Positions 1 to 11,653 of a stretch of DNA of 64,000 nt are shown here, one piece after another (the first letter of the stretch is position 1; every line of letters begins with the position of its first letter). The notes under the pieces are model-generated. The model made no database searches. It saw only the letters and a program-made list of their open reading frames with translations, and was not told the origin of the DNA. Made by a program: the position numbers and the translations under genes. This DNA is from an uncultured Enterobacterales bacterium (GTDB taxonomy: Bacteria; Pseudomonadota; Gammaproteobacteria; Enterobacterales; Enterobacteriaceae), in NCBI GenBank assembly GCA_946478305.1, contig CAMLBO010000002.1, positions 1-64,000 on the forward strand, in the 5' to 3' direction.

Positions 1-793
1 GAGACAGGCCGAGGAAGATATCCGCATCGGCAATGACATCTGCCAGCGTCCGTTGGCCGTTATCATCAATCGCGTAGGCCGCTTTCGTTTCCGCCATGTT
101 TTCTTCACGGCCTTTGTAAATCACCCCGCGTGAATCACAGGCAACAATGTTGTGAGACTTAAGCCCCAGAGCCACCAATAAATTCAGGCAGGCAATGGCG
201 GCAGCACCGGCACCGGATACCACCAGCCGCACGTCTGAAATACTTTTTTCCACCACACGCAGACCATTGAGCACCGCCGCCGTACAGATGATCGCCGTAC
301 CGTGCTGATCATCGTGGAATACCGGGATCTTCATGCGCTCACGCAATTTCTGCTCAATGTAGAAACATTCGGGTGCCTTAATATCTTCAAGATTGACGCC
401 GCCGAATGTGGGTTCGAGCGAGGCAATAATGTCGATAAGCTTATCGGGATCCAGCTCATCGATTTCGATATCAAACACGTCAATGCCCGCGAACTTTTTA
501 AAGAGTACGCCTTTACCTTCCATCACCGGCTTGCCGGCCAGCGCGCCAATATTACCCAACCCCAGCACCGCCGTGCCGTTGGAAATGACCGCCACCAGAT
601 TGCCCTTGGCGGTGTACTTATAGGCCGCCAGCGGATCTTTTTGTATTTCCAGACAAGGTGCAGCGACACCAGGCGAATAGGCCAGAGCCAGATCGCGCTG
701 GGTGGCAAGGGGTTTGGTGGGGGAAACCTGAATTTTTCCCGGCACCGGGAACTCATGGAAGTCGAGCGCACTTTGCTTGAGTTGTTCGTCCAT
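1..793 (-). CDS. maeB: NADP-dependent malic enzyme MaeB, N-terminal part (cut by window edge)
   Basis: Oxidative decarboxylation of malate to pyruvate with NADP in the cytoplasm. Only the first 264 codons are inside the window. The protein starts [20 protein letters not shown] and contains the malic-enzyme segments [14 protein letters not shown] and [18 protein letters not shown], then FHDDQHGTA and the start of the NADP-binding domain ([16 protein letters not shown]). The ATG at 791-793 follows an AAGGA ribosome site. It is divergent from talA, as in E. coli where maeB, talA and tktB are neighbours. The C-terminal phosphotransacetylase-like domain typical of MaeB would lie to the left and cannot be seen. 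Confidence 0.93.
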   Translation of the reverse strand, partial: MDEQLKQSALDFHEFPVPGKIQVSPTKPLATQRDLALAYSPGVAAPCLEIQKDPLAAYKYTAKGNLVAVISNGTAVLGLGNIGALAGKPVMEGKGVLFKKFAGIDVFDIEIDELDPDKLIDIIASLEPTFGGVNLEDIKAPECFYIEQKLRERMKIPVFHDDQHGTAIICTAAVLNGLRVVEKSISDVRLVVSGAGAAAIACLNLLVALGLKSHNIVACDSRGVIYKGREENMAETKAAYAIDDNGQRTLADVIADADIFLGLS

Positions 794-1160
794 CGTAAGG
801 TCCTTTTTAGTTTTTGTAGGGAAACAGAGAAGGTTGTTAGTCACCTTTCACATTATTCAGTATAGAGAACCTGACACGCCAAACCATGAAGCGCGACCGA
901 AACTGGTACGTTACATCGATTAATTTTCATTCGCGGAAGACGTCTCGCAATTCTTGACTAAGCTTAAGGTTCCCTCTTGCGCAACTCAGGCTGAAAGCTC
1001 AGCCTTGCGTAGGCTTTTGCGTTCTCATTGCTCTGCCCCATTACAGCAATCAGAAAAAGCGCATTCAAATTGTTAACAGAATGATGCAGGGTAGGAGCCC
1101 TACGAAAAGAGTCGAACGGCATTAGTGCTGTATCGTTTTTTCTTGCTAAGGAGAATTGGA
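794..1160. other. maeB-talA divergent intergenic region
   Basis: This 367-base spacer lies between two divergent genes and has no credible ORF. It holds an inverted repeat with 7-base arms, AGGCTGA at 988-994 and TCAGCCT at 999-1005, with a 4-base loop and no T-run, so it does not look like a terminator. Promoters for both genes presumably lie here, but I cannot point to convincing -35/-10 pairs. Confidence 0.5.
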
Positions 1161-2111
1161 ATGAACCAGTTAGACGCGCTCAAAAAGTTGACCACCGTAG
1201 TTGCCGACAGTGGTGACATTGAATCTATCCGTCATTTCGAACCTCAGGACGCCACGACCAACCCTTCCCTGATCCTCAAAGCCGCCGGTTTGTCACAGTA
1301 TCAGAGGCTTATCAAAGACGCGCTGGATTACGCCCGTAAGCAAGGCGGCAGTAAAAAGGAGCAGGTGATCAACGCCAGCGACCGTCTGGCCGTCAATATT
1401 GGTCTGGAAATCCTGAAAAGCGTTCCGGGCCGTATCTCGACTGAAGTTGATGCCCGTTTGTCCTTTGACCGCGAAAAGTGTATTGCGAAAGCTCGCAAGC
1501 TGATTGGCATGTATAAAGAACAAGGCGTTGATAAATCACGCATTCTGATCAAACTGGCTTCTACCTGGGAAGGCATCAAAGCCGCTGAGGAGCTCGAGAA
1601 AGAAGGTATTAACTGTAACCTGACGCTGCTGTTCTCCTTTGCCCAGGCACGTGCCTGTGCTGAAGCGGATGTCTACCTCATCTCTCCTTTCGTAGGCCGA
1701 ATTTATGACTGGTACAAAGCCAAAGAGCCTGCGGCAGAATATGACGTTGAAAAAGATCCGGGCGTGAAGTCAGTCCGTGATATCTACGACTACTACAAAT
1801 CACATGGTTACAAAACGGTGATCATGGGGGCCAGCTTCCGCAAAGTTGAGCAAATTCTCGCGCTGGCCGGCTGTGACCGCCTGACGATTTCCCCTAACCT
1901 GTTGGAAGAGCTGAAAGCCAGCAGCAAACCGGTAGAACCTAAACTGAAACCTTCGAACAAAGGTCTCAAGCAACCTGCCCCTCTGAAAGACGCAGAGTTC
2001 CGTTGGGAGCATAATCAGGATCCAATGGCCGTTGAAAAACTGGCAGAAGGTATCCGCGCCTTTGCCGTCGACCAGCAGAAGCTGGAAGACATGCTGTCCG
2101 CCGAACTTTAA
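1161..2111 (+). CDS. talA: Transaldolase A
   Basis: Transfers a dihydroxyacetone unit from sedoheptulose 7-phosphate to glyceraldehyde 3-phosphate in the non-oxidative pentose phosphate pathway. The 316-residue length equals that of E. coli TalA. The class I aldolase-type Schiff-base lysine is in [12 protein letters not shown] at about residue 132, and the family signature DATTNPSL is near the N-terminus. The ATG at 1161 ([10 protein letters not shown]) is preferred over an upstream in-frame start because AAGGAG lies at 1148-1153. tktB follows after 15 bases with its own AAGGGAG site, so the two are probably co-transcribed, giving paired transaldolase and transketolase. The talA name (rather than talB) rests on the maeB-talA-tktB context. 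Confidence 0.93.
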   Translation: MNQLDALKKLTTVVADSGDIESIRHFEPQDATTNPSLILKAAGLSQYQRLIKDALDYARKQGGSKKEQVINASDRLAVNIGLEILKSVPGRISTEVDARLSFDREKCIAKARKLIGMYKEQGVDKSRILIKLASTWEGIKAAEELEKEGINCNLTLLFSFAQARACAEADVYLISPFVGRIYDWYKAKEPAAEYDVEKDPGVKSVRDIYDYYKSHGYKTVIMGASFRKVEQILALAGCDRLTISPNLLEELKASSKPVEPKLKPSNKGLKQPAPLKDAEFRWEHNQDPMAVEKLAEGIRAFAVDQQKLEDMLSAEL

Positions 2112-2126
2112 TTAAGGGAGTAGAAA

Positions 2127-4121
2127 ATGCCCTCTCGTAAAGAGCTTGCCAACGCTATTCGCGCACTCAGTATGGACGCAGTCCAGAAAGCCAACTCCGG
2201 ACACCCAGGTGCTCCGATGGGTATGGCTGATATTGCTGAAGTCCTGTGGCGCGATTACATGAATCACAACCCGGCTAATCCGCACTGGGCCGATCGTGAT
2301 CGTTTCATCATGTCTAACGGTCACGGCTCAATGTTGATTTACAGCTTGCTGCACCTCACCGGCTATGATTTGCCGATGGAAGAGCTGAAAAATTTCCGCC
2401 AGTTGCACTCTAAAACCCCGGGCCACCCGGAATACGGCTATACACCAGGTGTTGAAACCACCACCGGTCCGCTCGGTCAAGGCATCGCCAACGCCGTCGG
2501 TTTTGCTATTGCTGAACGTACGCTGGGTGCACAGTTTAACCGCCCAGGGCATGACGTGGTCAACCATCACACCTACGCTTTTATGGGCGATGGTTGCATG
2601 ATGGAAGGAATTTCCCACGAAGCCTGCTCGCTGGCCGGCACCATGAAACTCGGCAAGCTGACTGCGTTTTATGATGACAACGGTATCTCTATTGATGGCC
2701 ATGTTGAGGGCTGGTTTACCGATGACACTGCCAAACGTTTTGAAGCTTATGGCTGGCATGTGATCCGTGGTGTTGATGGCCACGACTCGCAAGCAATTAA
2801 AAAAGCCATTGATGAAGCCCAAAGTGTGAAAGACAAACCTTCATTGCTGATGTGTAAAACCGTGATTGCCTTCGGTTCACCGAATAAAGCGGGCACCCAC
2901 GGTGCGCATGGCGCCGCACTCGGTGATGATGAAGTCGCTGCTACCCGTAAGCATCTGGGCTGGAACTCCCCGCCATTTGAAATTCCGCAGGATATTTATG
3001 CTGACTGGGACGCGAAAAAGGCAGGTCAGGCCAAGGAGTCAGCGTGGAATGAAAAATTTGCCGCTTACGCAAAAGCGCACCCTGACCTGGCAAAAGAGTT
3101 CAAACGCCGCGTCAATGGCGAACTACCCACCCATTGGCAAGCAGATGCGCAGAAATTTATTGAAGAGTTGCAGGATAAACCCGCCAGCATAGCCAGCCGT
3201 AAAGCCTCACAGAATACGCTGGAAGCCTTCGGCAAAGTGCTGCCAGAATTCCTCGGCGGTTCAGCTGATCTGGCCCCAAGTAACCTGACGATCTGGTCGG
3301 GTTCAAAATCACTGAGCGAAGACCTGGCCGGTAACTATATCCACTACGGCGTACGCGAATTCGGCATGACCGCCATTTCCAATGGTATCGCCCTTCACGG
3401 CGGTTTTCTGCCGTACTCGGCAACCTTTCTGATGTTCGTCGAATACGCCCGTAATGCGGTGCGTATGGCGGCCCTGATGAAGATCCGTAACGTGTTTGTC
3501 TACACGCATGACTCCATCGGACTCGGCGAAGATGGCCCAACCCACCAGCCAGTTGAGCAAATGGCCAGCCTGCGCGTTACGCCTAACATGAGCACCTGGC
3601 GTCCTGCCGATCAAGTTGAAACAGCCGTAGCATGGAAATACGCCATCGAGCGCAACGACGGCCCCGCCGCGCTGATTCTCTCGCGCCAGAACCTGACCCA
3701 GCAGCCGCGTAGCAAAGAGCAGCTGACAAACATCGCCCGAGGGGGTTATGTACTGAAAGATTCTGATGGCACCCCGGATGTCATTCTTATCGCAACGGGC
3801 TCGGAAGTGGGTATCACGGTGGAAGCTGCCGACAGACTGTCCGCAGCGGGCACGAAAGTACGCGTAGTTTCCATGCCATCAACCGATGCCTTCGACAAAC
3901 AGGACGCAGCTTATCGTGAATCTGTACTGCCAAAAGCGGTAACTGCAAGGGTTGCGGTTGAAGCAGGTATCGCGGATTACTGGTACAAATACGTGGGCCT
4001 GAATGGCGCAGTGGTTGGCATGACCAGCTTTGGTGAGTCAGCTCCGGCGGAAGAGCTGTTTAAAGAGTTCGGCTTTACCGTTGACAATGTGGTGGCAAAA
4101 ACAAAGGCACTCTTGAAATAA
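2127..4121 (+). CDS. tktB: Transketolase
   Basis: Thiamine-diphosphate enzyme moving two-carbon units between sugar phosphates in the pentose phosphate pathway. The 664-residue protein has the N-terminal substrate/cofactor histidine in [14 protein letters not shown] (His26), the ThDP/metal motif GDGCMMEG near residue 155, the pyrimidine-domain segment [12 protein letters not shown] and the C-terminal transketolase domain. It follows talA in the same direction. E. coli has two isozymes; this one is called tktB because it sits beside talA and maeB, although TktA-type sequences are similar and the suffix is less certain than the enzyme. A strong terminator follows at 4161-4185. Confidence 0.92.
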   Translation: MPSRKELANAIRALSMDAVQKANSGHPGAPMGMADIAEVLWRDYMNHNPANPHWADRDRFIMSNGHGSMLIYSLLHLTGYDLPMEELKNFRQLHSKTPGHPEYGYTPGVETTTGPLGQGIANAVGFAIAERTLGAQFNRPGHDVVNHHTYAFMGDGCMMEGISHEACSLAGTMKLGKLTAFYDDNGISIDGHVEGWFTDDTAKRFEAYGWHVIRGVDGHDSQAIKKAIDEAQSVKDKPSLLMCKTVIAFGSPNKAGTHGAHGAALGDDEVAATRKHLGWNSPPFEIPQDIYADWDAKKAGQAKESAWNEKFAAYAKAHPDLAKEFKRRVNGELPTHWQADAQKFIEELQDKPASIASRKASQNTLEAFGKVLPEFLGGSADLAPSNLTIWSGSKSLSEDLAGNYIHYGVREFGMTAISNGIALHGGFLPYSATFLMFVEYARNAVRMAALMKIRNVFVYTHDSIGLGEDGPTHQPVEQMASLRVTPNMSTWRPADQVETAVAWKYAIERNDGPAALILSRQNLTQQPRSKEQLTNIARGGYVLKDSDGTPDVILIATGSEVGITVEAADRLSAAGTKVRVVSMPSTDAFDKQDAAYRESVLPKAVTARVAVEAGIADYWYKYVGLNGAVVGMTSFGESAPAEELFKEFGFTVDNVVAKTKALLK

Positions 4122-4160
4122 AGAGATAGCTGGGGTTTTACACCAACGCCCTGAACAGAA

Positions 4161-4185
4161 AAAGCACCCATTGGGTGCTTTTTTT
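4161..4185 (+). terminator. Rho-independent terminator of talA-tktB
   Basis: AAAGCACCCA pairs with TGGGTGCTTT, followed by a run of T. It lies 40 bases after the tktB stop codon. Confidence 0.9.
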
Positions 4186-4225
4186 ATGGCTGTAATGTCA
4201 TATCTCGATAAAATCAGCCTCAGCG

Positions 4226-5320
4226 CTACTGCGTCACCCACAATACTGGCCATTCTCCACGGGTATTGTAACCATCGCAGCTCGGTTCGGAAGCAAATGA
4301 GGTGAGTTGGAACTGTTTCCCGTCATAAATCCAACGCGATGCAACGCCGCAATCACCCACGCCGCGCCCCTTGTCAAAGGTCGAAAGCTCCCCCGTTTTC
4401 TGATCGAAGTCAGCGTTAATCAGCTCCGGTGATTGTTCGTCATCGCCAAGTTGGAACGGCATCGTCAGCGCCAGGTCTTCCGCTTTATAAGGCGCCTGAC
4501 GGGAAACGGTAAAGCCAAGCACAAACAGGTTATAAGCGCCCATATCACAGTCGACTGTCATCAGGGCTTTATCGTTGCTAAGCGCAAACAGATGCACTTC
4601 CCGTTCAGAGGGATCCAAACTGCAATCATTATTATCAATAGATGCAGCAGCGTTTTGGGTTATAGCGGAAATTTCACTGTCACTCAGGGGATGCGGCTCG
4701 TTAAAGTGGGGCTTGCGCGGAGTAGTGGGAGGCGCAGGCACTTCGCTTGCCGGTTTTGCACCACGGTTTACCCAAGCTGACTTTGTACCCACCCGCCCCT
4801 GCTGGGCGTCGATGGCAAGTAACGCGGCCTTTAAGCCTTTAAGCGAGATAGCCGGATGCGACGTTTGTGGCGACGCCAGTTTGCCGCCCAGTTGAATAGC
4901 CTTGCCTTCACGAATAGCATTAATGAATTCATTAACCACAACACGGTTGCTCGTGGAGACCTGCTTTTTACTGACATCCCACTCGCGATGATTAAACGTC
5001 AACGTTTTGCCATCAAGTTGTAAACGATTCACGATAGGTTGACCGGTGCTTTGCTCTTCACCATTGGGTTGGTACTCAATTTTTACCGACGAGCGGCCTT
5101 CAGCACCGGCTTCGCGGGTGATGCTCAGCACCAGTTCCTGCCCATCCTGCGAATTACGCGTGGTGCAGTCATTCAGATTGTCGCAACTGACCTGCCAGTC
5201 ACTGTAAATTACCTGCAGCGGATCGGCCTGCACATTAACAGCCAGCAAAGCCGTTAACAAAAATAGGGGGACGGTTACCCAGCGAGAAATCATCACGTTC
5301 TGCTCTTTTTGCGAATTCAT
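4226..5320 (-). CDS. ypfG: DUF1176 secreted protein YpfG
   Basis: Exported protein of unknown function matching the YpfG/DUF1176 family by position (after tktB, as in E. coli) and by layout: a signal peptide (hydrophobic core VTVPLFLLTALLAV ending VQA) followed by a mature region with paired cysteines such as SCDNLNDCTT and a C-terminal SEPSCDGYNTRGEWPVLWV. Two starts are possible: ATG at 5318-5320 (364 residues, AGGA rather close upstream) or ATG at 5291-5293 (MISRW, weaker ribosome site); both keep the signal peptide. It is divergent from another secreted unknown at 5510. I infer a periplasmic location; no activity can be read from the sequence. Confidence 0.8.
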   Translation of the reverse strand: MNSQKEQNVMISRWVTVPLFLLTALLAVNVQADPLQVIYSDWQVSCDNLNDCTTRNSQDGQELVLSITREAGAEGRSSVKIEYQPNGEEQSTGQPIVNRLQLDGKTLTFNHREWDVSKKQVSTSNRVVVNEFINAIREGKAIQLGGKLASPQTSHPAISLKGLKAALLAIDAQQGRVGTKSAWVNRGAKPASEVPAPPTTPRKPHFNEPHPLSDSEISAITQNAAASIDNNDCSLDPSEREVHLFALSNDKALMTVDCDMGAYNLFVLGFTVSRQAPYKAEDLALTMPFQLGDDEQSPELINADFDQKTGELSTFDKGRGVGDCGVASRWIYDGKQFQLTSFASEPSCDGYNTRGEWPVLWVTQ

Positions 5321-5509
5321 CGTCCTGATAATAGCGTAAGAGGATGCAGGTAATGACATAAATTGCACAATAATCAAATACCCAACAAAAAAATAGGCGA
5401 TGACACATTAAGTCGCGCGCTGGGCTGATATTCTGTCGTTGAACGTTGCCGTATGTCGAAAGCATAAAAAAGAACCAAAAGAATAAACCTCATTTTTCAG
5501 GAGAAATGG

Positions 5510-6688
5510 ATGAAGTTTTGGATAATATCGATGGCGCTTTTTTCACTGACCGCCTTTGCCGAAGAGCCACTTTCAGTATTTACCGGCACATTGGGCAAAG
5601 CCAACATCGTCATGGAGCTGGACCTCAATAAACCTGATGAAGTTACAGGCCGCTATTTTTATCAAAAACATCGGCTGGACCTGCCGCTTAACGGCACACT
5701 TAAAAATAACGAACTGAGTCTGAATGAGGGTGCTGATGATTTTGACGATACGCCCCGCCCGACCCTGACGCTCGACCACGATGAGCAGGGAAACTGGCAG
5801 GGAACCTGGACTGATACATCAGGTAAATCGCTGCCCCTGATACTTGCACCTGCCGTACTGCCAGATACCGCAGATGACAGCTATCCTGGCTCATTGCTAC
5901 ACAGCGATCCTTACGAATATTTGCGCTTATCAGGCCTGAGTCTGGTTGAAGGCAAGCAGCAGACGTTTATGGGATATACGCTGCAATGGTGGAGTGAGCC
6001 GCAGTCGCAAATCAGCTTATTCGATATTACTTCGGGTTATCCGGAGAAAGAGCGTACGACCATTAATCAAAAGCTGCGCGCCCGTCTCTGGCAGGAAGTT
6101 ATTGGCTGGCATGCCTGTATGTTAAGCGCAAGCCGGTTTGGTGAGGGAGAGTATAGCCAGACAGTAACGCCAACCTTTATGAACGCTGAAGTGGTCAGTA
6201 TCAGCGTGTTCACCAACTATGACTGCGGTGGAGCGCATCCAGACTTCGGTGAGGCACCGGTTAACCTTAAAGTCCAAACGGCTGAGCCATTGTCCCTCGA
6301 AGATGTACTTTGGGTCGGTGAAGGGAAACCTATTCGCTATATTGAGGCTGAAGATCGTGCATCGGCGGGTAACAGTGACGTCGATTTCGACACCTTTGCA
6401 GCATACCGTGAAAAATTCTTTGCTCCTTGGCTGGTAAAACAGATGACGCTGGCCCATCCAACGGAGATGGCTAAACCAACCGAAGATAGCGATGATGACT
6501 GTGATTATTCCGATCCCCAGGTCTGGCATTTCCCGGCCTGGTATTTCACCGCCAAGGGGATCTATTTTGGTCCAACCTTCCCCCGCGTGATGCGCTCATG
6601 CGAAAGCCCGGACTGGTCAATATTACCTTGGTCAGCCATTGCCGGGCATACCGGCCGATTGATGCTGCAATTACCGAAAAGCAGTTAA
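5510..6688 (+). CDS. Secreted protein of unknown function
   Basis: 392 residues, not recognised as a named E. coli protein. A short signal peptide (MKFWIISMALFSLTAFA, then EE) predicts export. The N-terminal half has an FTGTLG...NIVMELDL...GRYFY pattern suggestive of small beta repeats. The C-terminal half (around FTNYDCGGAHPDFG and the LSLEDVLW segment) faintly recalls DUF3298-type (RsiV-like) periplasmic domains; this is a weak inference. The ATG at 5510 follows AGGAG at 5499-5503. It is transcribed away from ypfG, another secreted protein, with 189 bases between them, and ends at a strong bidirectional terminator. Confidence 0.75.
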   Translation: MKFWIISMALFSLTAFAEEPLSVFTGTLGKANIVMELDLNKPDEVTGRYFYQKHRLDLPLNGTLKNNELSLNEGADDFDDTPRPTLTLDHDEQGNWQGTWTDTSGKSLPLILAPAVLPDTADDSYPGSLLHSDPYEYLRLSGLSLVEGKQQTFMGYTLQWWSEPQSQISLFDITSGYPEKERTTINQKLRARLWQEVIGWHACMLSASRFGEGEYSQTVTPTFMNAEVVSISVFTNYDCGGAHPDFGEAPVNLKVQTAEPLSLEDVLWVGEGKPIRYIEAEDRASAGNSDVDFDTFAAYREKFFAPWLVKQMTLAHPTEMAKPTEDSDDDCDYSDPQVWHFPAWYFTAKGIYFGPTFPRVMRSCESPDWSILPWSAIAGHTGRLMLQLPKSS

Positions 6689-6740
6689 ACCGCCCGCGAT
6701 GTGCCTGAAAGTAAATGCAGAGGCAAGAGAGCGTTGCAAA

Positions 6741-6773
6741 AACAGAGAAGGGCCTTACGGCCCTTCTCTGTTT
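6741..6773. terminator. Bidirectional terminator between the secreted protein gene and nudK
   Basis: ACAGAGAAGGGCC pairs perfectly with GGCCCTTCTCTGT around a 4-base loop TTAC. A-rich and T-rich flanks on each side fit convergent genes. Confidence 0.88.
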
Positions 6774-6823
6774 ATTATGTCGAGAGGATGTCGTGCTGAG
6801 GGGGTGACAAATTAACGCGAGGG

Positions 6824-7399
6824 TTATGCCATCCAGCCCTGAATTTGTGCGTAATGCAGTAGCATGATGGTCTTACCATCTTTTATTCGCCCATCTTTAA
6901 TCATCTCCAAAGCCTGAGTAAAGGGTATCTCCAGGACTTCAATATCTTCGTCTTCAACGCCACCACCGGCGGCTGTGCGCTGAGATTCGTCATACTCAGC
7001 GGCAAAGAAATGCACCACCTCCGTCACGCCACCCGGCGACATGTAAGCTTCAAATAATTTATCCACCTTGCCTAACGCATAGCCGGTTTCTTCGATAGCC
7101 TCTTTGCGAATGCAATCTTCCGGCGAGTCGTTATCCAGCAGACCTGCACAGGTTTCCAACAGCATGCCGTCTGGGTTGCCATTGACATAGGTGGGCATGC
7201 GGAACTGATTAATCAGCAGGACAGTTTTCTTACTGCGGTTATAAAGCAAAATAGTAGCGCCATTACCACGGTCATAGACTTCACGCACCTGCGGCTGGCG
7301 TTGACCATTGCGTTTTATCAAATCGTAGGTGTATTTGCGCAGAACATACCAGTTATCTGAGAGTAACTGGTTTTTGATATTTTCAATTTTCGCTGACAT
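6824..7399 (-). CDS. nudK: GDP-mannose pyrophosphatase NudK (Nudix hydrolase)
   Basis: Hydrolyses GDP-mannose and related nucleotide sugars in the cytoplasm. The 191-residue length matches E. coli NudK. The Nudix box is seen as [20 protein letters not shown], with the catalytic EE pair, followed by the family-typical [15 protein letters not shown]. An in-frame ATG lies 75 bases upstream, but MSAKIENIK at 7397-7399 is preceded by a GGGGA ribosome site and gives the family length. Its place between ypfG and acrD agrees with E. coli; aegA and narQ, which lie there in E. coli, are absent. Confidence 0.92.
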   Translation of the reverse strand: MSAKIENIKNQLLSDNWYVLRKYTYDLIKRNGQRQPQVREVYDRGNGATILLYNRSKKTVLLINQFRMPTYVNGNPDGMLLETCAGLLDNDSPEDCIRKEAIEETGYALGKVDKLFEAYMSPGGVTEVVHFFAAEYDESQRTAAGGGVEDEDIEVLEIPFTQALEMIKDGRIKDGKTIMLLHYAQIQGWMA

Positions 7400-7511
7400 A
7401 CCGCGTCCCCGCTCAAAGGTAGATGAGAGAAGCCAGACATGATAGATGCCTTGCGGGTGGTAAGCCAATGTCACTCATGCGTTTTTTTAAACTGTAACAG
7501 GGAGAGGCAAC

Positions 7512-7796
7512 TTATCCCTGCGCAATAGCGTTGAGGATCAGCTCGCGGTTGAGATCAATCCACTGTGCGTCCAAAGGGCCCCAGCTATTAAGCTGATAAT
7601 ATCCGTCATTATTTCGGATTCCCTGCTGAATAAATTCCAACTCGACGCCCATGCCAGGCAACGCTTTTAAAACGTCCTGCAGGGTGCGCCTGGGCCAACC
7701 GGTCAGCACCATTAATTTAGGGACATTCGGCCGCGGTTCATTTTTCAACAACCAGCACACATACAGCCGGCGGGCAAATACCGAATTCAGCCCCAT
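7512..7796 (-). CDS. Small winged-helix DNA-binding protein (HTH_43-like)
   Basis: 94 residues starting MGLNSVFARRLYVCWLLKN; the ATG at 7794-7796 has a clear AGGAG nine bases upstream, better than an in-frame start 36 bases further up. The segment VPKLMVLTGWPRRTLQDVLKAL reads as a helix-turn-helix, followed by a wing-like GIRNNDGYYQL. I assign it to the short winged-helix family PF09904 from memory of the pattern. It lies between nudK and acrD and points away from acrD. A regulatory role, possibly local, is inference only. Confidence 0.75.
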   Translation of the reverse strand: MGLNSVFARRLYVCWLLKNEPRPNVPKLMVLTGWPRRTLQDVLKALPGMGVELEFIQQGIRNNDGYYQLNSWGPLDAQWIDLNRELILNAIAQG

Positions 7797-8191
<395 letters not shown>

Positions 8192-11100
8192 ATGGCCAAC
8201 TTTTTCATCGATCGCCCCATTTTTGCCTGGGTTTTGGCGATCATTATCTCCTTGTCCGGTTTGCTGGCTATTCACTCTTTACCGATTGAGCAGTATCCGG
8301 ATCTGGCACCGCCAAACGTGCGTATTACCGCGACCTATCCGGGGGCTTCCGCCCAGACGCTGGAAAATACCGTTACACAAATTATTGAGCAAAACATGAC
8401 CGGGTTGGACAACCTGATGTATATGTCTTCTCAGAGCAGCAACAACGGTAAGTCCCAAATAACCCTGAGCTTTGTGGCAGGTACTGATCCTAATGAAGCA
8501 CTGCAACAGGTGCAAAACCAGCTGCAACAGGCGTTGAAGCGGCTGCCACAGGATGTACAAACTCAGGGGGTGACCGTGTCGAAAACCGGTGACACCAATC
8601 TGATGACCGTGGCATTCGTCTCCACTGACGGCAGTATGGATAAGCAGGATATTGCCGACTATGTGGCTTCCAATATTCAGGATCCCCTAAGCCGCATTGA
8701 TGGAGTGGGTAGCATTACCGCCTACGGTTCGCAATATGCTATGCGCGTCTGGCTTGACCCCAACAAACTCAATAACTACCAGCTGACCACCAGCGACGTG
8801 GTTTCCGCGATTGAAGCGCAAAACAGCCAGGTTGCTGTCGGTCAGTTGGGGGGGGCGCCATCCGTTGATTTCCAGGCATTAAATGCCACCGTTAACGCCC
8901 AGTCACAGCTGCAGACACCGCAACAGTTCCGCGATATTACCCTGCGAGTAAATCAGGACGGTTCACAGGTAAAACTCGGTGATGTCTCGGTCATTGGATT
9001 GGGTGCGGAAGATTACAGTATTCTAAGCCGTTACAACGGCCAAGCGGCTTCGGGTATGGGGGTACAGCTGGCCTCGGGCGCTAATGAACTGGAGACCGAT
9101 GCGTTGGTTCGCGCCAGACTGACTGAACTGGAAAAATATTTCCCGCACGGTCTGGAAACCCGCATAGCTTACGAAACCACGCCATTCGTGAAAGCCGCGA
9201 TCACCGACGTGGTGAAAACGCTGTTTGAAGCGATTGTACTGGTCTTCCTGGTAATGTACCTGTTCTTGCAAAACTTCCGTGCCACGCTGATCCCAACTAT
9301 CGCCGTACCGGTGGTCCTGCTCGGCACTTTTGTGGTGCTACATCAGTTTGGCTATACCATAAACACACTGACCATGTTTGCTATGGTGTTGGCCATCGGA
9401 CTGCTGGTCGATGATGCCATTGTGGTGGTGGAAAACGTCGAACGCGTGATGAGTGAGGAAGGTCTCAGCCCCAGAGACGCCACGCGAAAATCGATGGGAC
9501 AAATCCAGAGTGCGCTGGTCGGTATTACCATGGTGTTGTCGGCGGTATTTATTCCGATGGCCTTCTTTGGCGGCACCACTGGCGCCATTTACCGCCAGTT
9601 CTCTATCACGATTGTTGCAGCCATGGTGTTGTCAGTGTTTGTCGCCCTGACACTCACTCCAGCCCTCTGTTCGACCTTACTTAAGCCTATCGCTAAAGGA
9701 CATCACCACGGTAAAACCGGTTTCTTCGGCTGGTTTAACCGCATGTTCGACCGCAATGCCAACCGTTATGAAAAAGGCGTAGGCAGCGTTCTTAAGCACA
9801 GTATGCGCTACATGCTGGGCTACTTGCTGATCCTGGGAATTCTGGCCTTCCTGTTCATCAAGTTACCCACCTCCTTCCTGCCACAGGAAGATCAGGGTGT
9901 GTTGACCGTGCAGGTGCAGTTACCACCGGGTTCTACCCTGCAACAAACACAGAAAGTGGTCGAGAAGATCGAACACTATTTCCTGACGGATGAGAAAAAA
10001 GACGTGGTCTCGGTGTTCTCCACGCTGGGTGCTGGACCGGGTGGTAACGGTCAGAACGTGGCCCGACTCTTTATCAGCCTCACCGACTGGGATTTACGCA
10101 CCTCCGGTAAGAATTCAGTGTTTGATATCATCGAAAGGGCCACGAAGGAATTTAAGAAGATTAATGAAGCGCGGGTCATCGCCAGTGGTCCCCCTGCTAT
10201 TAATGGACTGGGAACCTCTGCCGGCTTCGATATGGAATTACAGGATCACGCCGGTAACGGACACCATGCCCTGATGGCCGCACGCGACCAACTGCTGGAA
10301 ATGGCGGTGAAAAACAACAATCTGAGCCGTGTTCGCCACAATGGTCTGGACGACAGTCCGCAATTGCAGATCGATATTGATCAGACCAAAGCACAGGCTC
10401 TGGGTGTTTCGGTGGCCAATATTAACAGCACGCTGAGTACCGCGTGGGGTTCGACTTATGTGAATGACTTTGTGGACCGTGGGCGCGTGAAAAAGGTCTA
10501 TGTTCAGGCAGAAGCCCCCTTCCGCATGATGCCCGATGACGTCAACAAATGGTTCGTGCGTAACGCGGCAGGTACCATGGTGCCGTTCTCAGCATTTGCC
10601 AGCTCACACTGGGAAACCGGATCGCCGCGCCTTGAACGTTATAATGGTTATTCGGCAGTGGAAATTGTTGGTGAAGCCGCAGTCGGCGTCAGCAGCGGTA
10701 CGGCGATGGATGATATGGAACAACTGGTTGCTAAACTGCCGAGCGGGTTTGGTCTGGAATGGACCGGCCTCTCTTACCAGGAGCGTTTATCTGGTGCACA
10801 GGCTCCGGCGCTCTACGCCATCTCACTGCTGGTCGTCTTCCTTTGTCTGGCCGCATTGTATGAAAGCTGGTCCATTCCTTTCTCGGTCATGATGGTAGTG
10901 CCGTTGGGTGTGATTGGGGCGGTGATCGCCACCTGGCTGCGCGGTCTGGAGAACGACGTTTATTTCCAGGTCGGGATGTTGACCATCATTGGGCTGTCGG
11001 CGAAAAACGCCATTTTAATTGTTGAATTCGCCAATGACCTCAACCAAAGGGGCAAAACGTTGGTGGAGGCCACGCTCGAAGCATCGCGCCAGCGTTTGCG

Positions 11101-11350
11101 CCCCATTCTGATGACATCTCTGGCGTTTGTTTTTGGCGTCCTGCCAATGGCGACCAGTCAGGGCGCAGGCTCAGCCAGTCAGCATGCCGTGGGGACTGGC
11201 GTTATCGGAGGGATGATTTCCGCTACTGTATTAGCTATCTTCTTCGTTCCACTGTTCTTTGTACTGGTGCGCCGTCGTTTTCCGGCCAGGCACCCGGCAA
11301 CGCCGATGATGGGTGATATGGTCGAACCCCCACAGGATCCACATAAATAA
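8192..11350 (+). CDS. acrD: RND efflux pump inner-membrane transporter AcrD
   Basis: Proton-driven resistance-nodulation-division exporter of the inner membrane; AcrD works with AcrA and TolC to expel aminoglycosides and other amphiphilic drugs. The 1052 residues show the HAE1 layout: TM1 after [16 protein letters not shown], porter domain, the TM4 proton-relay pair in [18 protein letters not shown], a second porter repeat ([12 protein letters not shown]) and terminal helices with [18 protein letters not shown]. The sequence is closer to E. coli AcrD than AcrB along its length, and the neighbours ypfM, yffB and dapE are those of acrD. No membrane-fusion partner is adjacent, as is usual for acrD. 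Confidence 0.93.
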   Translation: MANFFIDRPIFAWVLAIIISLSGLLAIHSLPIEQYPDLAPPNVRITATYPGASAQTLENTVTQIIEQNMTGLDNLMYMSSQSSNNGKSQITLSFVAGTDPNEALQQVQNQLQQALKRLPQDVQTQGVTVSKTGDTNLMTVAFVSTDGSMDKQDIADYVASNIQDPLSRIDGVGSITAYGSQYAMRVWLDPNKLNNYQLTTSDVVSAIEAQNSQVAVGQLGGAPSVDFQALNATVNAQSQLQTPQQFRDITLRVNQDGSQVKLGDVSVIGLGAEDYSILSRYNGQAASGMGVQLASGANELETDALVRARLTELEKYFPHGLETRIAYETTPFVKAAITDVVKTLFEAIVLVFLVMYLFLQNFRATLIPTIAVPVVLLGTFVVLHQFGYTINTLTMFAMVLAIGLLVDDAIVVVENVERVMSEEGLSPRDATRKSMGQIQSALVGITMVLSAVFIPMAFFGGTTGAIYRQFSITIVAAMVLSVFVALTLTPALCSTLLKPIAKGHHHGKTGFFGWFNRMFDRNANRYEKGVGSVLKHSMRYMLGYLLILGILAFLFIKLPTSFLPQEDQGVLTVQVQLPPGSTLQQTQKVVEKIEHYFLTDEKKDVVSVFSTLGAGPGGNGQNVARLFISLTDWDLRTSGKNSVFDIIERATKEFKKINEARVIASGPPAINGLGTSAGFDMELQDHAGNGHHALMAARDQLLEMAVKNNNLSRVRHNGLDDSPQLQIDIDQTKAQALGVSVANINSTLSTAWGSTYVNDFVDRGRVKKVYVQAEAPFRMMPDDVNKWFVRNAAGTMVPFSAFASSHWETGSPRLERYNGYSAVEIVGEAAVGVSSGTAMDDMEQLVAKLPSGFGLEWTGLSYQERLSGAQAPALYAISLLVVFLCLAALYESWSIPFSVMMVVPLGVIGAVIATWLRGLENDVYFQVGMLTIIGLSAKNAILIVEFANDLNQRGKTLVEATLEASRQRLRPILMTSLAFVFGVLPMATSQGAGSASQHAVGTGVIGGMISATVLAIFFVPLFFVLVRRRFPARHPATPMMGDMVEPPQDPHK

Positions 11351-11370
11351 AGACGAAAATGAGTGATAAA

Positions 11371-11400
11371 AAAGGCGCTAACCTGGGTTAGCGCCTTTTT
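11371..11400 (+). terminator. acrD terminator
   Basis: AAAGGCGCTAACC pairs with GGTTAGCGCCTTT around TGG, followed by T residues, 20 bases after the acrD stop. Confidence 0.9.
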
Positions 11401-11653
11401 ATTTACTGTCACTTTTACTGCAGCGACCTTCTCAGATTATATAAAACTAAACTTTATGCTGCGTCGTAATAAGTGATTCAAGTGTTTCATCCTGACATAC
11501 TTTTTTATATCACTGCGTATGCCGTTACAAGATGAGTATGTTTCTATCCGGTTCCCACGGGTGTCATAATAATACAAAGCAAAATGAGGCAATGACAACG
11601 AACTCAACAAACACAATCTTGATGACTCTTTACCGTTTTAGCCTTCTGAGCGA

